From: Streptomyces formicae
GTDB lineage: Bacteria; Actinomycetota; Actinomycetes; Streptomycetales; Streptomycetaceae
NCBI RefSeq assembly: GCF_002556545.1
Contig: NZ_CP022685.1
Span: 310,001-374,000, forward strand
DNA: 64,000 nucleotides
Direction: 5' to 3'
This document shows, piece after piece, positions 32,801 to 39,883 of the stretch. The position numbers and the translations under genes were made by a program. Every line of letters starts with the position of its first letter. Position 1 is the first letter of the stretch. The notes under the pieces were generated by a model. It searched no databases. It worked only from the letters and a program-made list of their open reading frames with translations, and was not told the origin of the DNA.

Positions 32801-32900
32801 GTTGTCCTACCAGGCGGGTACCGAGTTCGGGGACCTGATCCTCCAGCACATCGAGTCCCGCTCTCCCGACCTCTATGAGCGCCTCACCGGCGACCGCTGA
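29823..32900 (+). CDS. NACHT domain NTPase, NLR-like, possible anti-phage defence protein
   Basis: 1025 residues from GTG 29823 (behind AGGGGGG). The N-terminal 300 residues are helical and resemble bacterial NACHT-associated helical (NNH-type) domains. The NACHT core has Walker A LVLGQPGAGKS (about 347-354), Walker B VVLLDGFDELL (about 414-422, with the double acidic D-x-x-D/E of NACHT), sensor-like VVTSRTAV and the LEPFRPVQIQAWL block. The C-terminal 450 residues are mixed helical with no recognised LRR or TPR. Single-gene NACHT proteins defend bacteria against phages, sensing through the C-terminus; here this is inference. The 3' end overlaps the convergent NmrA-like gene by 17 bases. Confidence 0.88.
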   Translation: MGPRRLLSFGDALVLLGGDPPTMAALDRVLGGALNLATGGLSGELLTMLGERGRILGLGRTAARGLGERLGRAEGRADRAHVLEAAHTVIVVLAFFEALEQAELPVSLGDLELTRREQLTLAGDRLPADEGFVPTMIQVDAPRPAPHLPYEHHIAELGDWYRYLAYRTHDFLQGLAVWHQLDAAARLAAADTVREAVPRGAVERYEALYARLATEAPEFRFWSEQVEHQATRAEMRRALTGLEAHLAASAALRRQPVNIADALSRAHRSALTRRVLDAESTPEGIRVPTLAEVYLDPDFRVRAVDGQGGPANEEWWAGTPVRQDLTDYLAGALTSEGFTTAPLLVLGQPGAGKSVLIRILAARLPAAGFLPVRVALRDVRADDEIQDQIEQAIRDTTGEQTTWPDVVRSAGTAMPVVLLDGFDELLQTTGVHQNDFLVRVARFQEREREQGRPVLAVVTSRTAVADRARYPEGTVALRLEPFRPVQIQAWLRYWNLANSLNFAAMGLSSLTWDELEPHRYLAEQPLLLTMLALYHAAGNDLRGADERPLDEADIYEALLSSFARREVGKDTRDTASAAQLDERVEHELERLSLVAFALHNRRRQWVSTAELDDDLAALVGRAPTRQHGFRAPLGQAEVALGRFFFVQRAQSIRDGQRLSTYEFLHATFGEYLTVRLTVQLVTRLLGHRPVLSMGSEPVNDDLLFTLLSFAPLSSRQLLRFARARVGQLPADERRRLAELVVRVLGERELRAEQPHPTYLPRRIRTASRHGIYSANLVVLALLLTGGTTAGTLFPAWKDPGSAWHRYALLWRSSFEESQWTDFALPLTVRHTRDDRRRDVEITLRDGELTAPELVDGHWLYRIPREENEVFWHRPYWEEIWHKMDISSGTNDGSALQALRPLFEHLGPLVTLFNGGGSHKATSAAHDLLRLWLDDGEGTSTEDLAELYRRVGMAFKVLERNGPVAQRLGSLLLDLLDRDLPRFSLEEAVNVIVGLSYQAGTEFGDLILQHIESRSPDLYERLTGDR

Positions 32901-33699
32901 CGGCCCGCGCGTACACCTCCACCGCAGACCGCGGCTCACGGCCGAGCAGCTCCCGCAGGTCGTTGCCCCCGACGGACGTGCCGTCCAGGAACCCCCCGGC
33001 GATCGCCGAGTACGTGCTGAGCAGCATCGGCACCTGGAAGGGCAGCGCCTGGCCCGCCCCGGCGATCGCGGCGCGGGTCTCGCCGAGGCTGCCCGGTTCG
33101 TACGAGCCGCCGGTCGCGGCCGCAAGGTCGGCGCCGCCAAGGGCCTGTTCGCCGACGAGCTCGTAGGTGCGGCCCGCGTGTGCGTCCGGCGCCGTCGCCA
33201 CGCGCACCGCGACCTCCGCGAGGTCCTCGCGGGCCACCGCGGCGAGGCGGCCCGTGCCCAGCGGCGCCGCGATCGTCCCGTCGGGGCCCGGCGCGGCGAT
33301 CGCGGCCAGGAACTCGGCGTACAGGCCGTTGCGCAGCACGGTCCAGCGCAGCGCGGAGGCGCGCAGCCGGCGTTCGGTCCAGCGGTGCGCCAGGGCGTAC
33401 GTCAGGTGGTCGCCGTCACCGCTGAGGCTGGTGTAGACGAGGTGGCGCACCCCCGCCTTCTCCGCTGCGGATATCGCGGCCTCGTGGCGGGCGATGACGG
33501 TGTCGTCCTCGGCGGCCCCCGCGGAGATCATCAGGAGCGTGTCGACGCCGGTGAAGCCCAGGGACGCCGGGTCGTCGAAGTCGATGCGGCGCTCGCCGGG
33601 CGCCGGGTTGCGGGTGCCGAGGACGACGTCGTCGCGGTCGGCGACGCGGGCGGTGACGAGCTTGCCGAGGGCGCCCGTGGCACCGGTGATCATGAGCAT
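32884..33699 (-). CDS. NmrA-like NAD(P)-binding oxidoreductase (QorB type)
   Basis: 271 residues from ATG 33699. Rossmann motif TGATGALG (residues about 5-12), then FTGVDTLLMISAG, AAEKAGVRHLVYTSLSG and the RWTVLRNGLYAEFL substrate block, as in atypical SDR proteins related to quinone oxidoreductase 2 (QorB). The catalytic Tyr-x3-Lys of classical SDRs is absent, as usual for this group. It is divergent from an HxlR regulator 110 bases away, a common pairing in which the regulator controls the reductase in response to quinones or electrophiles. The 3' end overlaps the NACHT gene. Confidence 0.9.
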   Translation of the reverse strand: MLMITGATGALGKLVTARVADRDDVVLGTRNPAPGERRIDFDDPASLGFTGVDTLLMISAGAAEDDTVIARHEAAISAAEKAGVRHLVYTSLSGDGDHLTYALAHRWTERRLRASALRWTVLRNGLYAEFLAAIAAPGPDGTIAAPLGTGRLAAVAREDLAEVAVRVATAPDAHAGRTYELVGEQALGGADLAAATGGSYEPGSLGETRAAIAGAGQALPFQVPMLLSTYSAIAGGFLDGTSVGGNDLRELLGREPRSAVEVYARAVSGRR

Positions 33700-33809
33700 G
33701 GGAAGGTTCCCCCGTGGTGGATGGTTGCGCTGTGGCGGCCCCGCGGATCGGGCGGCGGCTTCGGAACCATCATGATCGGCGGCGCCCGGCCGCATAAGGA
33801 GGCACTTTC

Positions 33810-34241
33810 ATGTCAGCAGGGCACACCGCGGTAACCACCGTCGGCGCGGCGGCCGACGAGCCGGTGATCAGTTGTGAGACGCCGCAGGACGAGTGCGGGG
33901 TCAGGGACGTCCTCGACCGGCTCGGCGACAAGTGGTCGGTGTACGTGGTGGTCGAACTCGCCTCGGGCGTCCTGCGGTTCAAGGAGCTGCAGCGCAGGAT
34001 CCACGGCGGCATATCGCAGCGGATGCTCACCCTCACCGTGCGCCGCCTGGAGCGGGACGGCCTGGTGAAGCGCACGGTGTACCCGACGATTCCGCCGCAG
34101 GTCGAGTACGAGCTCACCGAGATGGGGCACAGCCTCACGCATCTGGTGAAGGCCCTTGCCGACTGGTCGATCGCGCACCGGCCCGCCATCACGGCCGCCC
34201 GCGCCTCCTACGACGAGACCCAGGACGTATCAGCGCCATAG
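33810..34241 (+). CDS. HxlR family winged-helix regulator
   Basis: 143 residues. The HxlR signature is clear: CGVRDVLDRLGDKWSVYVVVEL (Cys at about residue 30, often redox-sensing), RFKELQRRIHGGISQRMLTLTVRRLERDGLV as the recognition region, and YELTEMGHSLTHLVKALADW. ATG 33810 follows AAGGAGG. Divergent from the NmrA-like oxidoreductase, its probable target. A strong terminator follows. Confidence 0.93.
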   Translation: MSAGHTAVTTVGAAADEPVISCETPQDECGVRDVLDRLGDKWSVYVVVELASGVLRFKELQRRIHGGISQRMLTLTVRRLERDGLVKRTVYPTIPPQVEYELTEMGHSLTHLVKALADWSIAHRPAITAARASYDETQDVSAP

Positions 34242-34265
34242 CCGCCAGCGGGCCTGGAAACGGCC

Positions 34266-34314
34266 GAGCGGGCCGAGCGGGACCGCCCCGAAGGGTGTCC
34301 CGCCCGGCCCGCTC
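34266..34314. terminator. Bidirectional terminator between HxlR and MMPL genes
   Basis: An 18-bp stem with one mismatch (34266-34283 with 34297-34314) and a 13-base loop, located between two convergent stops (34241 and 34349). GC-rich stem without a clear T-run, as is common for Streptomyces terminators. Confidence 0.75.
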
Positions 34315-34348
34315 GACGATCACTCGACGCTCAGGGGCCGACGGCGCG

Positions 34349-36565
34349 TCAGCGCACGCTCTCCAACTCCCGTTCCCGCTGGGCACCGGGCGTCATGTCG
34401 TCGCCGAGGTCCTTGTGGAGCTTCTCGCCCTCCACGTCGACGTTCGGCAGGATCTTGTTCAGCCAGCGCGGCAGCCACCAGGCGGACCGGCCGAGCAGGG
34501 CGAGCACCGCGGGCACGATCGCCATGCGGACCACGAAGGCATCGAAGAGGACGGCGATGGCGAGACCGAAGCCCATCATCTTGATCATGTCGTCGTTCTC
34601 CATGATGAAGCCGGAGAAGACGCTCATCATGATGATCGCGGCCGCGGCCACGACCCGGCCGCCGTGCGTGAAGCCGGTGACGACCGACTCCTCGGGGCTC
34701 GCCCCGTGGACGTACGCCTCACGCATCCGCGTGACGAGGAAGACCTCGTAGTCCATCGCGAGACCGAACACCACGCCGATCATGAAGATCGGCATCATGC
34801 TCATGATCGGCCCAGGCTGGTCGACGCCCACGATGTCCGCGAGCCAGCCCCACTGGAAGACCGCGACGACGGCGCCGAGCGCGGCGGCCACCGAGAGCAG
34901 GAAGCCGAGCGCGGCCTTGAGCGGCACGAGGATCGAGCGGAAGACCAGCATCAGGAGCAGGAACGCCAGGCCGACGACCAGGCCGAGGTACGGCAGGAGC
35001 GCGTCGTTCAGGGTCTGCGAGAAGTCGATCGTCATCGCGGTCTGGCCGGTGACGAGGACCTCGGATCCCGTGTCGGTCCCGATGCCGTCGGCGGTCGAAC
35101 GGAGCGACTTGACCAGTTCCTCGGTCTTGTGGTCGCTCGGCCCGGTCTCCGGGATGACGTTCAGGATCGCGGTGTCGCCCGCCTTGTTGGGCTGGGCGGG
35201 CGTGACGGCGGCGACGCCGTCGACCTTGGCGAGCGAGTCGCCGACGGTCTTGGCCGCGGCCGCCACGTCGGCGTCCTTGCTGACGGTGACCATCAGGGGG
35301 CCGTTGAAGCCCGCGCCGAAGGACTCGGACAGCATGTCGTACGCCTTGCGCTGGGTGGTGTCCGGCGCGGAGGTGCCCTCGTCGGGCAGGCCGAGCTCCA
35401 GGCTGGCGGCAGGGACGGCCACGGCGCCGAGGCCGACCACGGCGACGAGCAGGACGGCCAGCGGGTGGCGCAGCACGAAGCGGGACCAGCGAGTGCCGAG
35501 CTTGGGCTTGGCGTTCGGGTCGTTGAGCTCGGAGGCGGACTTCTTGCGGTCCTTGCGGCGCAGCACCTTGCGGCCCGCGAAGCCGAGCAGCGCGGGGATC
35601 ATGGTGAGCGCGATGAGGACGGCGATCACGACGGTGCCCGCCGCGGCGAGGCCCATCTTCGTGAGGATCGGGATGTTGACGACCGCGAGGCCGGAGAGCG
35701 CGACGACGACGGTGAGACCGGCGAACACCACGGCGGAGCCCGCGGTTCCGGTGGCCCGGCCCGCCGCTTCCTCCGGTTCGCGTCCCTCGGCGATCTCCGC
35801 GCGGTAGCGCGAGACGATGAAGAGGGCGTAGTCGATGCCGACGGCGAGGCCGATCATCATCGCGAGGGTCGACGTCGTGCTGGAGAGGTTCAGGACACTG
35901 CCGAGGGCGCCGATGGCGGAGATGCCGATGCCGACGCCGATGATGGCGGTGAGCAGCGGCATGCCCGCGGCGACCAGCGAGCCGAAGGTCACGATGAGGA
36001 CGACCGCGGAGATGGCGATGCCGATGAGTTCGGCGCTGCCGCCCATCTCCTGCTCGGTCATCACCGCGTCGCCGCCGGTCTCGACCGTCAGGCCCGCGTC
36101 ACGGGTCGTGTCGGTGGCCTTCGTCAGCGCGTCGTGCGACTTGTCGGTGAGCTCGGTGGCGGGCACCTTGTAGGTGACCGAGGCGTAGGCGGTGGTGCCG
36201 TCCTTGCTGACGGTCTTCGCCTTGTACGGGTCGTCGACCCCCGCGACCTGCGACCCCTTGCCGATGGTCGAGATCATCTTCTCGACCTCGGTCTTGGACT
36301 TGGCCGAGGTGATCTTCTCGCCCTCGGGGGCCCGTATGACCACGCGGGCGCTCGCGCCTTCGGCGCTGGCGTCGGGGAAGCGCTTCTCCAGGACGTCGAA
36401 GGCCTTCTGGGACTCCGTGCCGGGCATCGAGAAGGTGTCGGCGGGCGGTGCGGGAGCGGCCGAGGCGGCGACACCCGCACCGACGAGCAGCGCTATCCAG
36501 AGCAGCGCCACATAGCGGCGTCGCCGGAAGGCGAGGCGGCCTAGTTTGTACAGGAACGTAGCCAC
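34349..36565 (-). CDS. MMPL family transporter
   Basis: 738 residues from GTG 36565. RND-like MMPL protein with two repeats, each a transmembrane helix, a large external domain and a five-helix bundle; in all about twelve membrane segments. Recognisable blocks: VALLWIALLVGAG at the N-terminus, AMMIGLAVGIDYALFIVSRYRAEIAEG and its counterpart IFMIGVVFGLAMDYEVFLVTRMREAYVHG, with the conserved G-x-x-x-D-Y that carries proton-relay Asp-Tyr pairs. Members export lipids or lipophilic products. No regulator or biosynthetic gene is adjacent, so the cargo is unknown. Confidence 0.93.
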   Translation of the reverse strand: MATFLYKLGRLAFRRRRYVALLWIALLVGAGVAASAAPAPPADTFSMPGTESQKAFDVLEKRFPDASAEGASARVVIRAPEGEKITSAKSKTEVEKMISTIGKGSQVAGVDDPYKAKTVSKDGTTAYASVTYKVPATELTDKSHDALTKATDTTRDAGLTVETGGDAVMTEQEMGGSAELIGIAISAVVLIVTFGSLVAAGMPLLTAIIGVGIGISAIGALGSVLNLSSTTSTLAMMIGLAVGIDYALFIVSRYRAEIAEGREPEEAAGRATGTAGSAVVFAGLTVVVALSGLAVVNIPILTKMGLAAAGTVVIAVLIALTMIPALLGFAGRKVLRRKDRKKSASELNDPNAKPKLGTRWSRFVLRHPLAVLLVAVVGLGAVAVPAASLELGLPDEGTSAPDTTQRKAYDMLSESFGAGFNGPLMVTVSKDADVAAAAKTVGDSLAKVDGVAAVTPAQPNKAGDTAILNVIPETGPSDHKTEELVKSLRSTADGIGTDTGSEVLVTGQTAMTIDFSQTLNDALLPYLGLVVGLAFLLLMLVFRSILVPLKAALGFLLSVAAALGAVVAVFQWGWLADIVGVDQPGPIMSMMPIFMIGVVFGLAMDYEVFLVTRMREAYVHGASPEESVVTGFTHGGRVVAAAAIIMMSVFSGFIMENDDMIKMMGFGLAIAVLFDAFVVRMAIVPAVLALLGRSAWWLPRWLNKILPNVDVEGEKLHKDLGDDMTPGAQRERELESVR

Positions 36566-36852
36566 GGCGAAAGGGACTCCCGTCGGGTTGAGCAGGCAGG
36601 GGCGACCTCCCGGCTGTGCGAACGGTGCACGTCAGGAGGTCCAGCAGGATTCCCCTCAATAGTCACTGCCGATGCGGGACGGGAAGTCAGCCTGCGAGCC
36701 GGAGTCTTGGCCCACGGTCGCTGTACTGCGCCGCGCGGGGTGTCATCCTCCGGGAGGAGAGCGGATCACCCCGTCTAGGCCACAAGGTGCAGGCACGTGT
36801 CAACAGTTTCGTCGTCATGAGTGCGGAATCTTTGGATCCCCTTCACCGCCCG
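36566..36852. other. Intergenic region upstream of the MMPL gene
   Basis: About 290 bases with no convincing ORF, between the MMPL start and the terminator of the epoxide hydrolase gene. It must contain the MMPL promoter on the minus strand, but I see no clear -35/-10 pair. One oddity: the 17 bases at 36568-36584 (CGAAAGGGACTCCCGTC) recur exactly at 9355-9371 in front of the 26-residue peptide. Confidence 0.5.
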
Positions 36853-36886
36853 CCCTCCCGCGGCCCGGTCGGGGGCCGCGGGAGGG
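36853..36886 (-). terminator. Terminator of the epoxide hydrolase gene
   Basis: Perfect 14-bp GC stem (36853-36866 with 36873-36886) with a six-base loop, starting 27 bases beyond the epoxide hydrolase stop. It separates that gene from the MMPL promoter region. Confidence 0.75.
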
Positions 36887-36913
36887 GCCGCCGCCGGGGG
36901 CAGCCCTGAGAGG

Positions 36914-38071
36914 TCAGTCCTCGGACCGCAACGGCCGGAAGAACGCGCGCAGTTCGCGCGCGACCTGCTCGGGCTCCTCGTGCGCCATGAAGTGACCGCC
37001 GTTGCGCGGCGTGCTCCAGTGCCGCAGATCGGTCAGGACCCGCTCGGCCAGGCTCTTCGGGTAGTGCGCGAAGGCCGGTTCATGGCTGAGGGTGACGGCG
37101 CCCGGTACGGTCACGGGCGGCACGGGACGGTTGTGCCGTACGTAGTCGTAGTACTGCCGGAAGGACGAGCCGATGCTGCCGGTGGCCCAGTAGAGCGTGG
37201 CGACGGTCAGGAGGGTGTCCCGGTCCCAGCGGGCCTCCAGGTCGCCGCCGCAGTCGCTCCAGTCGCGGTACTTGTCGCTGATCCAGGCGAGCAGGCCCGC
37301 AGGGGAGTCCCGCAGCGCCGCGGCGATCGTGTCGGGCCGGGTGCACATGATCTCGCTGTAGCCCTGGTCCTCGGCGTCGTACGCGTCGAGGTGGTCGAGG
37401 TAGGCCCGCTCCTCGGCGGTCGGCGGCGCCGCCTCGAAGTCGGCGGAGACCACCGCGGAGGTGATGTGCACACCGGCGACCTGCCCGGGGTACAGCGCGC
37501 CGAGCCACTGCGTCACACCTCCCCCGATGTCCCCGCCGAAGGCGCCGAAACGCCGGTAGCCGAGGTTCTCGGTCATCAGCTCGTGCCAGATCCCGGCGAC
37601 GTGCTCGCGGGTGAACGGCCCCTCCGGCAGCCCGGAGTGGAGGAATCCGGGCAGCGAGGGGACGACCACGTCGAAGGCGTCGGCGGGGTCGCCGCCGTGG
37701 CCGGCCGGGTCGGCGAGCAGCCGGGCGACGGGCAGCATCTCGACGTAGCTGCTGGGCCAGCCGTGGCTCAGGACCAGCGGCAGCGGCGCGGGCGCCCCCT
37801 CGGGACGTACGCCGCGTACGTGGACGAAGTGCACGCGGGTGCCCGCGACGTCGGCGATGTGGTGCTCGAAGCCGTTGAGCAGGTCCTCGGCGGCGCGCCA
37901 GTCGAAGCCGTCGGCCCAGTAGGAGACGAGGTCGCGCAGGTGGTCGGGGTCGGTGCCCGCGGCCCAGTACGTCGGGTCGGACGCGCTGGTGAAGAGGGTG
38001 CGCCGCAGGCGCGCACGCAGGTCGTCCAGGACGTCGTCGGAGACGGAGACCTTGAAGGGCGTGGTGTTCAT
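36914..38071 (-). CDS. Epoxide hydrolase (alpha/beta fold, EHN N-terminal domain)
   Basis: 385 residues from ATG 38071. The N-terminal EHN region (FKVSVSDDVLDDLRARLRRTLF, then SYWADGFDWRAAEDLLNGFEHH) is typical of microsomal-type epoxide hydrolases. Catalytic features: oxyanion motif SHGWPSSY, nucleophile Asp in FGAFGGDIGGGVTQWLG (about residue 184) and base His in RNGGHFMAHEEPE near the C-terminus. Hydrolyses epoxides to diols; the natural substrate is unknown. The 5' region has a 16-codon ORF with a very strong ribosome-binding site and a hairpin, which look like a leader. Confidence 0.9.
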   Translation of the reverse strand: MNTTPFKVSVSDDVLDDLRARLRRTLFTSASDPTYWAAGTDPDHLRDLVSYWADGFDWRAAEDLLNGFEHHIADVAGTRVHFVHVRGVRPEGAPAPLPLVLSHGWPSSYVEMLPVARLLADPAGHGGDPADAFDVVVPSLPGFLHSGLPEGPFTREHVAGIWHELMTENLGYRRFGAFGGDIGGGVTQWLGALYPGQVAGVHITSAVVSADFEAAPPTAEERAYLDHLDAYDAEDQGYSEIMCTRPDTIAAALRDSPAGLLAWISDKYRDWSDCGGDLEARWDRDTLLTVATLYWATGSIGSSFRQYYDYVRHNRPVPPVTVPGAVTLSHEPAFAHYPKSLAERVLTDLRHWSTPRNGGHFMAHEEPEQVARELRAFFRPLRSED

Positions 38072-38096
38072 GGGTGGTTCGGATCCTCTGTTCGGA

Positions 38097-38123
38097 AGTG
38101 CTCGGGTTTACTGCCCGGGCACT
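38097..38123 (-). promoter_or_regulatory. Hairpin in the epoxide hydrolase leader
   Basis: AGTGCCCGGG and CCCGAGCACT (minus strand) pair with one mismatch across a seven-base loop, between the stop of the 16-codon ORF (38143) and the epoxide hydrolase ATG (38071). Its position between leader ORF and gene suits translation-coupled attenuation or a translation switch. No T-run follows. Confidence 0.4.
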
Positions 38124-38142
38124 CCTGAACGGCTGCGGCGGA

Positions 38143-38193
38143 TCAGCCGAGGACAGCAATCGGGAGGGCCCGGAAGGGGGTCTGGTCACGCAT
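38143..38193 (-). CDS. 16-residue leader peptide candidate upstream of epoxide hydrolase
   Basis: ATG at 38193 lies five bases after GAGGAGGTGA, one of the best Shine-Dalgarno sequences in the window. The ORF reads MRDQTPFRALPIAVLG and stops 71 bases before the epoxide hydrolase start. A ribosome-binding site this strong for so short a product suggests a regulatory upstream ORF rather than a functional protein. There is no run of one codon that would reveal the sensed amino acid. The rest of the 338-base gap (38194-38409) has no other feature I can support except the start region of the NAT gene. Confidence 0.45.
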   Translation of the reverse strand: MRDQTPFRALPIAVLG

Positions 38194-38409
38194 CGGGCTC
38201 ACCTCCTCGAAAGGTCTTCGTACCGAGCGGCATCGGCCGCGCGGCGCGTCGTCGGCGACTATATCCACGCCTGTGTCCCGGCGTCACCCGAGTATCGGAA
38301 TCCGCCGAGCGACCGGCACCGCTCGGACGCGGGACCTAGGCCCGATGACGTGGGCCGCGACCGCCCACGGTCCGTCGCCGCGATCCCGTCGCCCCAGCAG
38401 ACTGGTCGC

Positions 38410-39192
38410 ATGCACTCCGGACAGATCGACTCCTATCTGCGGCGCATCGGGGCCGACCGTCCCGCCGCCCCCACCGCACAGGCCCTGCGCGACCTGCACC
38501 TCGCGCATCTGCGCCGCGTCCCCTTCGAGAACCTCTCCCTCCACATCGGCGAGGAGATCGACCTCACCGAGAAGGCGCTCCTGGCGAAGGTCGTCGACGC
38601 CCGCAGGGGCGGCTTCTGCTACGAGCTCAACGGCGCCTTCGGGGCCCTGCTCGGCGCCCTGGGCTTCGACGTCGCGCTCGTCCAGGCCCGGGTGTACGAC
38701 GACGCGGGGCAGCCCGGCATCCCCTACGACCACATGGCGCTGCGCGTGCGCACCGACGACGGCCGCGACTGGCTTGCGGACGTCGGCTTCGGGACGCACA
38801 GCCACCTGCCGCTCGCCTTCGGCGATCGCGGCGAGCAGAGCGACCCCGGCGGCGTCTTCCGGCTCCACGACACCCCGGAGGGCGATCTGCGGGTCGTCAA
38901 GGACGGCAGGCCGCAGTACGTCCTGGAGACCCGCCCGCGCGAGCTCGCCGACTTCCGGGTCGGCGCCTGGTACCACCGCACCTCCCCCGCCTCCCACTTC
39001 ACGCGGTCGCTGGTCTGCTCGCTGCTCACCGACGACGGCCGCGTCACCCTCAGCGGGCGCAAGCTCACCCGCACCGTGGACGGCGAGCGACAGGTCACCG
39101 AGCTGGCCTCCACGGCACAGGTGCTCGCGGCCTACGAGCGGCACTTCGGCGTCCGGCTCGACCGCGAACCGACGCTCGGCGAGACCGGATGA
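38410..39192 (+). CDS. Arylamine N-acetyltransferase
   Basis: 260 residues from ATG 38410, close to the usual 270-280. Acetylates arylamines, hydrazines or amino-hydroxybenzoate-type starters with acetyl-CoA; some family members form amide bonds in macrolactam pathways. The Cys-His-Asp triad is visible: RRGGFCYELNGAFG (Cys about 69), YDHMALRV (His) and LADVGFG (Asp). The N-terminal RVPFENLSLHIGEEIDL block is also characteristic. Divergent from the epoxide hydrolase; followed at 81 bases by a VOC gene. Confidence 0.93.
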   Translation: MHSGQIDSYLRRIGADRPAAPTAQALRDLHLAHLRRVPFENLSLHIGEEIDLTEKALLAKVVDARRGGFCYELNGAFGALLGALGFDVALVQARVYDDAGQPGIPYDHMALRVRTDDGRDWLADVGFGTHSHLPLAFGDRGEQSDPGGVFRLHDTPEGDLRVVKDGRPQYVLETRPRELADFRVGAWYHRTSPASHFTRSLVCSLLTDDGRVTLSGRKLTRTVDGERQVTELASTAQVLAAYERHFGVRLDREPTLGETG

Positions 39193-39273
39193 GATGTGGC
39201 GATGAGTTCCGGGCGGTGCGACGGTCCTAAAGGAGAGCGGACAGGACCGCCGCACCGACGACAGGAGTCAGTC

Positions 39274-39750
39274 ATGCCCCGGATCACGCCCAACCTCTGG
39301 TTCGACACCCAGGCCGAGGACGCCGCCAAGTTCTACGTCTCGGTCTTCCCGAACTCGGAGATCAAGAACACCTCGTACTACGGAGAGGGCAGTCCGCGCC
39401 CTGCGGGCTCCGTCCTGACGGTGGAGTTCGAGCTCGACGGCAACCCGTACCTGGCGCTCAACGGCGGTCCCGAGTTCACCTTCGACGAGGCCGTCTCCTT
39501 CTCGATCGCCTGCGCCGACCAGGACGAGGTCGACTACTACTGGGGCAAGCTCTCCGAAGGCGGCGAGGAGGGGCCCTGCGGGTGGCTGAAGGACCAGTTC
39601 GGGCTGTCCTGGCAGGTCGTGCCCGCGGCCCTGCCCGAGCTCCTCTCGGACCCGGACCCCCAGCGCGCGCAGCGCGCCATGCAGGCGATGTTCGGCATGA
39701 AGAAGCTCGACGTGGCGGCGCTCAGGGCCGCCGCCGACGGCACCGCGTAG
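39274..39750 (+). CDS. VOC family protein (PhnB / 3-demethylubiquinone methyltransferase-like)
   Basis: 158 residues from ATG 39274 behind AGGAG. Sequence blocks ITPNLWFDTQAEDAAKFYVSVF, SVLTVEFELDGNPYLALNGGPEFTFDEAVSF and GWLKDQFGLSWQVVP mark the PhnB-like branch of the vicinal oxygen chelate superfamily. Family members include isomerases, dioxygenases and binding proteins; no specific activity can be assigned. The preceding 80 bases contain no terminator, so it may be co-transcribed with the NAT gene. Confidence 0.9.
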   Translation: MPRITPNLWFDTQAEDAAKFYVSVFPNSEIKNTSYYGEGSPRPAGSVLTVEFELDGNPYLALNGGPEFTFDEAVSFSIACADQDEVDYYWGKLSEGGEEGPCGWLKDQFGLSWQVVPAALPELLSDPDPQRAQRAMQAMFGMKKLDVAALRAAADGTA

Positions 39751-39883
39751 GCAGCCGCGCGCAGCGACCGAATTGGCACACGGCCGCGGCTGGTGATTGG
39801 CCCAGTCGCGGCCGGTGCCGACTGCCTACCGTCGACGCGTCGGACCAGGGGCGGCCACACGGCCGCCGACACCGGGGAGCGTC

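Noticed and set aside
33893..36544. 883-codon open frame on the plus strand opposite the MMPL gene
   Set aside because: Composition-driven antisense frame rich in Asp, Gly, Glu and Arg with no motif; the minus strand encodes an MMPL protein with clear membrane motifs.
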